A stretch of 64,000 nucleotides of DNA from Nocardiopsis sp. YSL2. Its GTDB lineage: Bacteria > Actinomycetota > Actinomycetes > Streptosporangiales > Streptosporangiaceae. A program made the translations under genes and the position numbers. The stretch lies in contig NZ_JAMOAO010000001.1 of NCBI RefSeq assembly GCF_030555055.1, positions 2,976,001 to 3,040,000 on the forward strand, read 5' to 3'. This document shows positions 7,448 to 15,726 of this stretch, one piece after another (position 1 is the stretch's first letter; every line of letters begins with the position of its first letter). The notes under the pieces are model-generated. The model searched no databases, had not been told where the DNA came from, and saw only the letters and a list, made by a program, of their open reading frames with translations.

Positions 7448-8776
7448 TCACGACTGCTGGGGGGACGCGACTGCGGCTCCCGGCCGCTGGAGTCGCCGGA
7501 CGTGCCACAGAGCGGCGGCCACGACCACCCCGCCGAGAAGGTTGAAGGCCGCCATCGTCTGGTACAGGGGCGTCACGTCCCCCGCGCCGCGGGCGAGGTA
7601 GCCGCCGATCACGCAGATGAGCCCGAAGTAGGTCGCGTTCAGGATCACGGCGAGTCCACCGGCCCCGGTCTGTTCGAGTACCGAGAGCGAGGCCAGTACC
7701 ACTCCGAGGAACAGATAGGTGGGCGCGACCAGGGCCAGGAAGGCCGCCGCCTCGGACGCCGCGCCGGGATCCCGGGCGATCGCGAGTGCGATCCATTCCC
7801 GCCCCGACCAGCAGACCGCGGCGATCAGCGCGTACAGCACCCCGGTGATGGCCAGACCCGCCTGGGCCACCTTCCGGAGGCGGTCGAACTCCTCCCGGCC
7901 TCGGCACTGGTTCACCACGATCGCGGTCGCGGACCCGATGGCCATGCCCGGCACGATGATCATGGTCTGCAGTGTGTAGGCCACCGCGAAGCCCGCGATG
8001 GTGGCGGTGCCGAAGACACTGACCACCCATGTGAGCGCGAAGTTGCTGGCGAAGATGACGCCGTAGGCGGCGCCCACGGGAACCCCGACCTGCTTCAGGA
8101 GTGTGGACTCACTGCCGCCGCCGATCGGACGGTCCCGGCTCCACAGGCCCACGCGCCGGATCAGCCAGCAGCCCGCCACGGTGGCGATCAGACCGGACGA
8201 GGCGATCGCGACCGGAACGGACCACAGCCCCCAGCCGACCGCGCCCGGCAGGCCCAGCGCCGCGACTCCGGCCACTTCCAGTCCGCCGGCCGACAGGAGC
8301 AGTGCCGCGGCCGACCGGGGCCGCTCGGCTCCGCGCAGCAGCGCGGCGCACACCACCGGGCCGATCCCCGTGATCTGGGCCAGGGCCACCCACCGCACGA
8401 ACCATTCGAACTGCTCGCGCACGTCCGGCCGCACGGACAGGAGGTCGGCCAGCAGCGGTGCCCCGAACACGAAGACCGCGCTCACCACGGCCGTCGCCGC
8501 GAAGCCGACCCGCGCGAGCCACCAGGCCGAGGACACCGCCGAGCTGTACCGCCTCCCCGCGCTCAGGGCCACGGCGACCTGGGTGGTCACCGCGATGCTG
8601 AGCTGGACCGCGATGAACGCGAAGACGACGGGCATGAAGAGCGAGCGCACATAGAGCGCGTCGTCACCCATCCACCCGATGAGCGCGATCACCACGACGG
8701 GGACCGCCGTACCGATGCCCTCCGCGAGGATCATCGGCGCCGCGTAGCGCAGGACGCCTCTCCACTCCTGGTTCAT
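7448..8776 (-). CDS. MATE-family efflux transporter
   Basis: A 442-residue, 12-segment membrane protein beginning MNQEWRGVLRYAAPMILAEG. The repeated layout of two six-helix halves and typical MATE segments (PMILAEGIGTAVPVVVIALIGWM; ...VGVPVGAAYGVIFASNFALTW) support MATE/DinF-type antiport of organic molecules across the cytoplasmic membrane. The ATG overlaps the stop of the acyl-CoA dehydrogenase gene (ATGA), so it is part of the biosynthetic operon and the likely exporter of its product. The open frame extends far upstream only as a shadow of the preceding gene. Confidence 0.88.
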   Translation of the reverse strand: MNQEWRGVLRYAAPMILAEGIGTAVPVVVIALIGWMGDDALYVRSLFMPVVFAFIAVQLSIAVTTQVAVALSAGRRYSSAVSSAWWLARVGFAATAVVSAVFVFGAPLLADLLSVRPDVREQFEWFVRWVALAQITGIGPVVCAALLRGAERPRSAAALLLSAGGLEVAGVAALGLPGAVGWGLWSVPVAIASSGLIATVAGCWLIRRVGLWSRDRPIGGGSESTLLKQVGVPVGAAYGVIFASNFALTWVVSVFGTATIAGFAVAYTLQTMIIVPGMAIGSATAIVVNQCRGREEFDRLRKVAQAGLAITGVLYALIAAVCWSGREWIALAIARDPGAASEAAAFLALVAPTYLFLGVVLASLSVLEQTGAGGLAVILNATYFGLICVIGGYLARGAGDVTPLYQTMAAFNLLGGVVVAAALWHVRRLQRPGAAVASPQQS

Positions 8777-9936
8777 GCGATCCGTCCGGTGACTACTCCC
8801 TGGGCGACGTTGAGCCGCTGCATGTGGTTCGTCCCTTCCATGAACTCCACTCCTCTGGCGTCTCTGGCCCACTTCTCCGGGCGGGGGTGGGCGAATCGGG
8901 CTCCCGGGCCGAGGAGTTCCAGGGCCCGGAGGGTGACGTGTTCGGCGAGGTCCGTGGCCCGGGCCTTGGCAGCCGACGCCAGAGCGCCCTGGGCGGGGTC
9001 GTGATCGACGCTCATCGCGGCCCGCCACACCAGTTGGCGCGTATCCGACAACCGGTCCGCCAGGTCCGCCAGCGCCGCCCCGCCGCCCCGAACCAGTTCG
9101 GCGCGGTGCTGTTCCAGGTAGTCGTAGGCGGCCTGGGCGATACCGAGCGCGAGCGCGGCCACGCCGGGACGGAACTGGTTGAACATCCGGGTGCCCGCGT
9201 GCATGCCGCGGGAGGAGGCGGGAAGGTGGCGCCCCAGGACACGGCTTTCGGGGATCGCGACCCCGTCGAGGCGCACCGCGCAGATCTGTGCCCCGCGCAG
9301 ACCGATGGTCGGCAGCGGCGAGGCGTGGAACCCGGCGGTGCCCGTCTCCACCATCACCGCGGAGATGCCCAGAGGGCCGGGGCCGGTCCGCGCGAACACC
9401 GTGCCCAGCCGGGCGCGTGCCGCGTTGCCGACGTAGCGCTTCTCCCCCGTGAGGACCGAACCGTCGCCTCCGGCCGCCGGGACCAGCGCCGTCCGCATCG
9501 CCGAGGCGTCCGAACCGTGGTCGGGTTCGGTGAGGCCGAAGAAGGTCCACACCGGCCCGTCGGCGTCGTCGGCGCAGTGCTCGAAGAACCACTTCTTCTG
9601 TGCCCGGTCACCGAGGAGGGCGACGATGCCTCCCGACAGCGAGGGGCCGGGAGCGGCCAGGAAGGCCCCGGCGTCGCCCCGGCCGAACTCCTCCACCGCG
9701 ATCACGCGTTCCAGTGCCCGGTCGCCGTGGAAGGAGTGGCCCGACGCCCGCAGCGCCGTGTCCTGGAACTCGGGGGGGATCATCATCCGGGCGATGTAGC
9801 GGACCGCCTCCGCGTCGGCGAAACGGCCCGTGTCCTGCGGATCACGGTCCAGGTCCGCGCCGAGTTCCCTCAGCTCCTCGCCCCACTCACGAGCGGCCAG
9901 CCGCAGTGCCCGCAGGCGGTCGTCCAACTCGATCAC
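8773..9936 (-). CDS. Acyl-CoA/acyl-ACP dehydrogenase
   Basis: A 387-residue protein of the usual ACAD length, from a GTG start that overlaps the upstream stop (GTGA). It shows the flavin- and substrate-contact block FFGLTEPDHGSDASAMRT, the GEKRYVGNAARA block, and near the C-terminus FMEGTNHMQRL, in which the Glu matches the catalytic base of medium-chain ACADs. It is therefore probably an active FAD desaturase of an acyl thioester. In this operon with two ACPs and no CoA ligase, the substrate is more likely acyl-ACP than acyl-CoA (inference). It is directly coupled to a short ACAD C-terminal-like protein that may be its partner. Confidence 0.88.
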   Translation of the reverse strand: MIELDDRLRALRLAAREWGEELRELGADLDRDPQDTGRFADAEAVRYIARMMIPPEFQDTALRASGHSFHGDRALERVIAVEEFGRGDAGAFLAAPGPSLSGGIVALLGDRAQKKWFFEHCADDADGPVWTFFGLTEPDHGSDASAMRTALVPAAGGDGSVLTGEKRYVGNAARARLGTVFARTGPGPLGISAVMVETGTAGFHASPLPTIGLRGAQICAVRLDGVAIPESRVLGRHLPASSRGMHAGTRMFNQFRPGVAALALGIAQAAYDYLEQHRAELVRGGGAALADLADRLSDTRQLVWRAAMSVDHDPAQGALASAAKARATDLAEHVTLRALELLGPGARFAHPRPEKWARDARGVEFMEGTNHMQRLNVAQGVVTGRIA

Positions 9937-10595
9937 CGCGTGTCCCCCTTCGTGTCGGCGGGCACCGGTTCCAGATAGGCGTCCGCCATCAGTTCCGACA
10001 GATAAGCCACCTGTCCCGGGCCGTCGCTGAGGAAGCCGGAGGCCCCGAACAGTCTCAGGACGCGCCGGTCGGCGGCGGTGATGTGGCGGCTGGCCCGGAC
10101 CGTCGCGAGGGCGTCCGAGTGCTCTGTCGGGCCCGTGAGCAGACTCTCCGCCATGGCCTGCTCCGTGGCGGCCCGCGCCAGGTCGTCCCGCACGAGCTGC
10201 TGGTAGACGAGTGCCGTTCCGCCGACCTTGCGTCCGCGCAGCCGGGCCACCGCCTGGTCCCGCAGCCACAACGACAGCCCCAGGCGGATCGCGGCGACGC
10301 CGACCAGCCATCCCTGAGGCGGGGCCGCGGCGCGTTCGGGATGGTCGAGTCGCGCCAGCAGGGTCCACGAGCAGCCCGCCGCCGCGAGCACGCCGACGAC
10401 GGCCGTGGCGGGCGCCGCCGCGCCGGTCGGCGGCTCACAGCTCAGGCCGTGCCCCGAGGGCCCGAGGACCGGCGCTCCGGACAGTCCTTCGGGCAGGTCC
10501 TTCCACGCCTCGTCGGGGCGTCCTTCCCTGGCCGACGCCGACCACGGCCGTTCCGGCACGGTGCGCGCGGCGCGGGTCCGGCTCCGTATCGTCAC
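9933..10595 (-). CDS. Short protein resembling only an ACAD C-terminal domain
   Basis: A 220-residue protein starting at GTG 10595, which overlaps the upstream stop (GTGA); its own stop overlaps the next GTG. The C-terminal 130 residues read like the helical C-terminal domain of acyl-CoA dehydrogenases (GVAAIRLGLSLWLRDQAV..., YQQLVRDDLARAATEQAMAE, LFGASGFLSDGPGQVAYLSEL), while the N-terminal flavin-binding lobe is absent. It could be a non-catalytic partner of the following ACAD, as in heteromeric actinobacterial ACADs, or a decayed gene kept in frame by coupling. Identification is by eye and tentative. Confidence 0.55.
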   Translation of the reverse strand: MTIRSRTRAARTVPERPWSASAREGRPDEAWKDLPEGLSGAPVLGPSGHGLSCEPPTGAAAPATAVVGVLAAAGCSWTLLARLDHPERAAAPPQGWLVGVAAIRLGLSLWLRDQAVARLRGRKVGGTALVYQQLVRDDLARAATEQAMAESLLTGPTEHSDALATVRASRHITAADRRVLRLFGASGFLSDGPGQVAYLSELMADAYLEPVPADTKGDTR

Positions 10596-11500
10596 TGTCC
10601 CTCCAGACCGGTCGCGACCGCACAGAAGTATCCGAGTACCGGGTCGTACTCGACGACCACGACCGGGTCGCCGTCGTGTGCGATCCCCGCACCGTGGGCC
10701 CGGCTCCACACCGCGGTGCAGACCAGGTCGGACGGGGCGCGCAGAACGGTGACCTCCGGTCCCGGGGCGGTGGGCCCGGGGACACGGCATCCCAGGACGA
10801 GCGTGCACGGGCCGGGGGTCCGGGACCGCACGTCGGCGAGGACCTCCTCGACCGCCCGTGCGGCACCGGTCGCGTCGACCGGCGTGGCCTGCCAGTGCAG
10901 CAGGCCGCCCCCGCGCGACGGGTCCTCTCCGCCCAGGAGCAGTGCGGCGCCGAGGTCGCGGCCGGGAACAGGGGTCTCCGGCGGGGGCTCCCAGGGGATC
11001 GCCCCCTGGTCGAGGGCGATCACCAGCGCCCGTTCCCCGGAGTCGCCGCGCAGGGTCCCGCCCGCGACGCGCAGGGCGGTGAACGGCGATGTCACCCCTT
11101 GGTCGGACACCGCGAAAGCGGTGGCGAGCCCGGGTGAGGAGTGGACCATCGAGGCGCACACCGAGTACCCCTGCTGGCTGTCGGGCAAGGCGTAGGCGAG
11201 GACGACGCGGTCGATGCGCCCCACGCTGGAGTGCGCCTCGTCCAGGAGGTGGCGTGCCAGCCGGTTGTAGGCGGTCTGTGAGGGCTCCCTGCTCCGCAGC
11301 CCCTGGTAGGCGTGCCCGTAGGCGGCCAGCATGTCACCCAGGTACTCGTCGACGTCGCTCTGGAGCCGTGGCGCCTCGGAGACCTCCGCATCGGGCGACG
11401 TCGACAGGTCGTGGTGGAAACTCCTCAGTATCCTCGCGGTCGTGCGGATCGGTTCCGGAAGGATGCGGACATCTCCGGGGGACTGTTGGGTGACGGTCAC
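10592..11500 (-). CDS. Degenerate ketosynthase-III/thiolase-fold protein
   Basis: A 302-residue protein whose core (RVVLAYALPDSQQGYS..., AFAVSDQGVTSPFTALRVAGG, ALVIALDQG) follows the N-terminal half of KASIII-like enzymes. In active enzymes the nucleophilic Cys sits in the ACAGxxxAL-type segment; here the matching segment has no Cys. I therefore expect a non-elongating role: acyltransferase, structural partner of the intact KASIII-like enzyme at 14470, or chain-length factor. It lies 3 bases after the ACP gene and overlaps the next start, so it is retained inside a tightly coupled operon. Confidence 0.55.
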   Translation of the reverse strand: MTVTQQSPGDVRILPEPIRTTARILRSFHHDLSTSPDAEVSEAPRLQSDVDEYLGDMLAAYGHAYQGLRSREPSQTAYNRLARHLLDEAHSSVGRIDRVVLAYALPDSQQGYSVCASMVHSSPGLATAFAVSDQGVTSPFTALRVAGGTLRGDSGERALVIALDQGAIPWEPPPETPVPGRDLGAALLLGGEDPSRGGGLLHWQATPVDATGAARAVEEVLADVRSRTPGPCTLVLGCRVPGPTAPGPEVTVLRAPSDLVCTAVWSRAHGAGIAHDGDPVVVVEYDPVLGYFCAVATGLEGQ

Positions 11501-11503
11501 GGG

Positions 11504-11782
11504 CTAGGCCTTCATCATCCCGGTGACGAAGGCCGCCAGGCTCTCCACCGTCTCGAAGTGGCCGAACTCCAGCGAGTCCGTGTCGAACTCGATGTCCATC
11601 TCCGTTTCGAGTTCGACCAGCATCTCCAGGACGTTGGTCGAGTCGAGTCCGAGGTCGTCGAACAGCCGTGTCGAGCGCACGATCTCGACCCCCTCGTCCG
11701 TGACGAAGCCGGCGAGCACCCCGGTGATCCGCTTGACGGTCTCTTCTGTGGCCTGCGCGGCCTCGGTGTCGGTTCGTTCCAT
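11504..11782 (-). CDS. Acyl carrier protein 1 (amino-acyl carrier candidate)
   Basis: A 92-residue carrier protein. The phosphopantetheine site is DLGLDSTNVLEML with Ser at residue 48, in the normal position after helix 1, and the helix 3 region ESLAAFVTGM is present. It is encoded 3 bases after the PLP decarboxylase and close to the ATP-grasp ligase, the arrangement expected for a BtrI-like carrier on which an amino acid is loaded and decarboxylated. It needs a phosphopantetheinyl transferase from elsewhere, as none is visible here. Confidence 0.9.
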   Translation of the reverse strand: MERTDTEAAQATEETVKRITGVLAGFVTDEGVEIVRSTRLFDDLGLDSTNVLEMLVELETEMDIEFDTDSLEFGHFETVESLAAFVTGMMKA

Positions 11783-11785
11783 GGT

Positions 11786-13078
11786 TCAGGCTCCGTCTTC
11801 TCTCTTCATCGTCAGGACTTCGTGCACGGGTTGGCGGGACAGGATGTCGGCGACGCTCTCCCGTTCGTGCACGAGCAGCGGCGTCCCCTGGTGGATCAGG
11901 ACCTCCGCCGGGTAGCCGTGGCTGAGGAACCGGGTGGGCGACGCGGTGGGGCCGTAGGCCCCGGAACGGTGCACACCGATCAGGTCGCCGGCCTCCACCC
12001 GGGGCAGCTCGACGTTCTTGCCGAGGGTGTCGTTGGGGGTGCACAGCGGGCCGGTCACGTTCCACTTCTGGTCCGCCGGCTCCTGGGCGCGGTTCAGGAC
12101 ACTCATCGGGAAGTTCCTCTTGGCGAAGGAGCCGATGCCCACGGCGGCCATGTGGTGGTTGGTCCCGCCGTCGGCGACCGCGAACCGCTGGCCCATGGAC
12201 TCCTTGACGTAGCGGACACGCGTCACGTAAAGACCCGCGGTGGCGGTGAGGAACCGGCCGAGTTCCATGAACACGCGCGATTGCGGGTGGTGTTCGCGGA
12301 ATCTCCCGACCGCCGAACCGACGCCTTGCGCCAGTGCCTCGATATCCGGGTCGCTCTCGCCCGGGAAATAGGAGACGCCGATTCCGCCGCCGAAGTCGAC
12401 CAGGTCCAGCGGGAAGCGCAGCCTTTCCGACAGGCGCCTGGCCATGTCGAGAATCTGTTCGGTGTTCTCGACCACCGCCTTCGCGTCCAGGATCCGGGTG
12501 CCGAGATAGGCGTGCACCCCCATCAGCCGGATGGAGCGGTATCGGTCGGCGAGGCCGGGGTCGGACATGAGGAGGCCTTCGTCGATCCCGAACTGGCGGG
12601 GCTTCCCGCCCATCCTGAGTCCGGCCCCCCGGGCCGCCTCCTCGGGGTTGACCCTCAACGCCACCTGTGCGGTGGTCCCCATGCCCTCGGCGATCCTGTC
12701 GATGAGGTCGAGCTCGCCGTAGGACTCGCAGATCAACGAGTGGACTCCGTCGGCCAGGGCCGCGGAGATCTCCTCCTCGCTCTTGCCCGGACCGAGGAAG
12801 ATCGTGTCCGAGGGGGCGATCCCCGCCTCGCGCGCCACGGCGAGCTCGGCGGCCGAGGACACCTCGGCCCCCGCGCCCAGCCCTCCGAGGAGCGAGCAGA
12901 CCGACAGGTTGGGGTTGGCCTTGAGGGAGTAGAGGATCTCGACCGCGGGGTGCAGTGGCCCACGGATCCGCTGGTAGGTCCGCTCCAGTTCCTCCCCGTC
13001 GTACACGTAGAGGGGGGTCCCGAACCGCTCGGCGAGTTCGGTGACGGCGATTCCCTGGATTCGGTGCTGTTCGCTCAC
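11786..13078 (-). CDS. PLP-dependent decarboxylase, BtrK/LysA type
   Basis: A 430-residue fold-type III (alanine-racemase-like) decarboxylase. The Schiff-base lysine is K53 in ILYSLKANPN, the glycine loop that binds the PLP phosphate is FGGGIGVSYF, and the C-terminal active-site motif is GPLCTPNDTL rather than the GPxCESxD of diaminopimelate decarboxylase. That variant is typical of enzymes acting on larger or carrier-bound substrates, such as butirosin BtrK. Its ATG overlaps the stop of the ATP-grasp gene and an ACP follows 3 bases later. I infer decarboxylation of an amino-acyl-ACP, for example glutamyl-ACP to 4-aminobutyryl-ACP; the true amino acid is unknown. Confidence 0.88.
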   Translation of the reverse strand: MSEQHRIQGIAVTELAERFGTPLYVYDGEELERTYQRIRGPLHPAVEILYSLKANPNLSVCSLLGGLGAGAEVSSAAELAVAREAGIAPSDTIFLGPGKSEEEISAALADGVHSLICESYGELDLIDRIAEGMGTTAQVALRVNPEEAARGAGLRMGGKPRQFGIDEGLLMSDPGLADRYRSIRLMGVHAYLGTRILDAKAVVENTEQILDMARRLSERLRFPLDLVDFGGGIGVSYFPGESDPDIEALAQGVGSAVGRFREHHPQSRVFMELGRFLTATAGLYVTRVRYVKESMGQRFAVADGGTNHHMAAVGIGSFAKRNFPMSVLNRAQEPADQKWNVTGPLCTPNDTLGKNVELPRVEAGDLIGVHRSGAYGPTASPTRFLSHGYPAEVLIHQGTPLLVHERESVADILSRQPVHEVLTMKREDGA

Positions 13079-14451
13079 GCGCGGCTCACCTCTCCTTTCT
13101 CGATGTCGGCGAGGATGCGGCCGAGCCGGTGGTCCAGTGCCGAGACCGACTCGGGGTCCGGTCCGACCAGGAAGGCGTACAGCCGTCCGTCGAAGTGCTC
13201 ACGGCCCTTCGACGGTCCTCCGACGGCGTTGACCGTGGCGAAGTTGTTGATGACGATCCCCGGGTCGCCCGGCGAGGCGACCATCAGGTGGTCCAGTTCC
13301 CTGCGCAGGACCGCGAACGGCAGCGGAGCGTTGAGGCGCAGGGGATACTGCCGGGCCTCGGCGCAGCTGTGGTCCCGCATGAGGACCTCTTGCAACGCGG
13401 CCTGGTAGGTGGACATGTTGTAGCGGGCGTTGATCTCGGTGAGCGGGTAGGCCCTGCCGTCCGTTCCGAGGAGCGCGTCGATACCGACGACCCCGCGGTA
13501 TCCCTCGTCGGCCAGGGCACGGCCGATCGCCAGGCCCGCGTCGCGGATCTCGGCCTCGTGGCCGGGGGTGAGCCCGGCCGGAATGCGGTGGCCCTTGTGG
13601 ACCCCGTTCTCGGTGATGGCCTCTTTGACGAAGTCGAACGCGACCGACCCGTCCTTCGCGACGATGACCTGGTAGTTCAGGTCCCTGTCCTTGGAGATCC
13701 ACTCCTCGAGGATCAGGCCCAGCTTGCCGCTGCGGCTGTGGGCCCGCTCCACGGTGCGCCTCAGCCACGCGAGCCGACGCTGCTCCTCCACCACCATCAC
13801 GCCCTTGCCGGACACGCCGAAAGCGTCCTTGGCGACGACCGTGCGGCCCTGCGCCAGGAGGCCCTCGGCGTACTCCACGGCCTCGGCCAGCTCCTCCGGG
13901 GTCTCGCAGACCATCCCCTCGGGCTGGCGGATGCGCAGGCGGTCGGCGAGCCTGCGGCTGAAGAGCTTGCTGTTGACCCGCTTGCACAGGTCGGCCGGGC
14001 TCGTGGCGAGGCGGAGCCCGCAGCGCTCCGCCACCTCCTGTTCCAGGTCGGACACGCCGTGGGGCGCGAGGTAGGCCCCCTCCCGGCCGAGCTCCTTCAG
14101 GAGGGCGAGGGTGTCCGGGTCCTCCAGAACGTCCTTGGTCACGGTCCTTCCGGTCTGTTGTGCCCCCACCGCGTGCACCTGGGCCCGGGCGAGCCCGTAG
14201 TCGACCAGGTAGGAGTGGAAATCGGGGTCCGGGGCGGTCTTGAGCAGGACGTGGTCGGTCGGCTCACCGAGCAGCAGGGCGAACTCGTCCATGCGGTGGG
14301 TGAGCGCCCTGGCGCCTTGCGACGAGAGGGTCGGCAGGCCGGCCTCGCCCCGCGCCCACTGTTCCTCCACCTCGATGTTGCCGAGGAAGACGAGGACGGA
14401 TTCGGGGCCGTCCGCAACTGCGGATTTCAGTCTTTTCGCGAATGTGGACAT
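13075..14451 (-). CDS. ATP-grasp amino acid:ACP ligase-like protein
   Basis: A 458-residue ATP-grasp protein. Visible motifs are the nucleotide loop VVAKDAFGVSGKGVMVVEE, the adenine-contact segment LILEEWISKDRDLNYQV, and the metal-binding LTEINARYNMSTYQ. Length and context fit BtrJ-like ligases, which activate a carboxylate as acyl phosphate and transfer it to a carrier protein. The stop overlaps the decarboxylase ATG, and an ACP is encoded just beyond, reproducing the BtrJ-BtrK-BtrI trio. It could instead form an amide bond late in the pathway (BtrJ itself does both). Motifs clear, substrate inferred. Confidence 0.85.
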   Translation of the reverse strand: MSTFAKRLKSAVADGPESVLVFLGNIEVEEQWARGEAGLPTLSSQGARALTHRMDEFALLLGEPTDHVLLKTAPDPDFHSYLVDYGLARAQVHAVGAQQTGRTVTKDVLEDPDTLALLKELGREGAYLAPHGVSDLEQEVAERCGLRLATSPADLCKRVNSKLFSRRLADRLRIRQPEGMVCETPEELAEAVEYAEGLLAQGRTVVAKDAFGVSGKGVMVVEEQRRLAWLRRTVERAHSRSGKLGLILEEWISKDRDLNYQVIVAKDGSVAFDFVKEAITENGVHKGHRIPAGLTPGHEAEIRDAGLAIGRALADEGYRGVVGIDALLGTDGRAYPLTEINARYNMSTYQAALQEVLMRDHSCAEARQYPLRLNAPLPFAVLRRELDHLMVASPGDPGIVINNFATVNAVGGPSKGREHFDGRLYAFLVGPDPESVSALDHRLGRILADIEKGEVSRA

Positions 14452-14469
14452 GGCGAAGAATCGTGCCCC

Positions 14470-15405
14470 TCAGTGCTGGAAAACCATGGCCGAGAACGTT
14501 GCTCCCAGGCCGACCGCGGCCATCAGGTAGTAGTCACCCGAACGGAGGAACCCACTGTCCACGGCCGAACGATAGTTGATGAAAGGGTCCGCGCAGAAGC
14601 AGTGCCCGACCCAGGAGACATTGTCGAGAAAGGCCTGTTCGGCCGGGTAGCCCATCCTTTTGCACAGCCGTCTCCACGAATGCCTGTTGACGTTGTGCGG
14701 CAGGATGAGACGCAACTCCTCCAGCCCGGTCCCGGCCTCTTCGAGCGCCTGCGCGATCACCTCGGCCAGGGTCGTCTCATAGACCTCCTGGAAGCGGCTG
14801 GAGGATTCCGGGTCCATCCACAGGCCGGCCGCGAACTCGCCGCGGGTCCGGGAGACATAGCTGCGCAGGGTGTCACCGCCGCCGTCCCCGGCCCGGAGGA
14901 GGACCGCGGCCCCGCCCTCCCCCATGTACGTGGTGTCCGGGATGTGCTGGACCAGCGGGGTGAAGGCCTTCTCCCCAGTGATCAGCAGGCCGAGGGCGTC
15001 GGGGTCGCCGTCGGCCCGCAGCAGCCGACCGATGAGGTCGACCGCGAGCAGCCCGCTCGCGCAGGCGTGCTCGGTGAGGGTGAACGCCGAGGCGTGTTCC
15101 AGACCGAGCCTTCGACGTGCCTCGTGCAGGGGGTTGGCCGGGTAGGGGGCCACCGTCTGCAGGGTCCGCGCGTGGACGAGGTAGCGCACCCGGTGCTCCC
15201 GCCCGGACAGGTCGGTCAGCCCGCTCGCGGCCGAGACCATGAGGTCGGCGAGCGACTGCTCCGGGCCGTACCGGACCTCCGAGAGGCCGTGGAACCTCTT
15301 GTAGAGGCGCAACTGGCGCGGGGTCTGTCCGATCCTCGCGCCGATGTCGTCGATCGGCACCGCGTCGGGCGGCAGGTACGCGGACACCGCTTCGAGCGCG
15401 GTCAC
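14470..15405 (-). CDS. KASIII-like ketosynthase or acyltransferase
   Basis: A 311-residue thiolase-fold protein starting at GTG 15405, overlapping the ACP stop (GTGA). The nucleophile is C115 in EHACASGLL and the first histidine is H237 in LPHNVNRHSW. At the position of the Asn of elongating KASIII (usually GNTSAAS) it has GHCFCADP, so the third residue is probably H268. Loss of the Asn is seen in KASIII homologues that work as acyl or O-acyltransferases instead of condensing enzymes. It may move the acyl chain between carriers or run one condensation. The neighbouring ACP is its likely partner. Confidence 0.85.
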   Translation of the reverse strand: MTALEAVSAYLPPDAVPIDDIGARIGQTPRQLRLYKRFHGLSEVRYGPEQSLADLMVSAASGLTDLSGREHRVRYLVHARTLQTVAPYPANPLHEARRRLGLEHASAFTLTEHACASGLLAVDLIGRLLRADGDPDALGLLITGEKAFTPLVQHIPDTTYMGEGGAAVLLRAGDGGGDTLRSYVSRTRGEFAAGLWMDPESSSRFQEVYETTLAEVIAQALEEAGTGLEELRLILPHNVNRHSWRRLCKRMGYPAEQAFLDNVSWVGHCFCADPFINYRSAVDSGFLRSGDYYLMAAVGLGATFSAMVFQH

Positions 15406-15692
15406 GGCGTGCTGACCCCCTGCCGTCCGGCTTCGGCGACGAGTTCGGCCAGGTGGTCGGCCAGCTCACGGATCGTCGTGTAGTCCCAGAGAACCGTGTC
15501 CGAGACGGTGATTCCCAGAAAGTCCTCGATGTCGGCGCAGAAGGTCAGGGCGTAGACGGAGTCCAGGCCGTGATCGGCGAACAACGTGTGCTGATCGATC
15601 TCCTCGGGCCTGCGGTTCAGATAGGTGGCCACCTGCTGGGTCAGCCACCGCTCCAGATCGCTGCCGGGGGCGTCGTTGTTGTCTTCGGGCAT
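15402..15692 (-). CDS. Acyl carrier protein 2 (acyl chain carrier candidate)
   Basis: A 96-residue carrier protein with the site FADHGLDSVYALTF, Ser at residue 45, followed by the acidic helix CADIEDFLGI as in polyketide-type ACPs. AGGAG lies about 8 bases before the ATG. It is encoded between the large ACAD pair and the KASIII-like gene, so it probably carries the fatty acyl chain delivered by the FAAL and oxidised by the ACADs. The presence of two different ACPs in one operon suggests two separately activated building blocks. Confidence 0.92.
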   Translation of the reverse strand: MPEDNNDAPGSDLERWLTQQVATYLNRRPEEIDQHTLFADHGLDSVYALTFCADIEDFLGITVSDTVLWDYTTIRELADHLAELVAEAGRQGVSTP

Positions 15693-15726
15693 CGGTTCTC
15701 TCCTTGGTGAACGCTGTGGGACCGGG

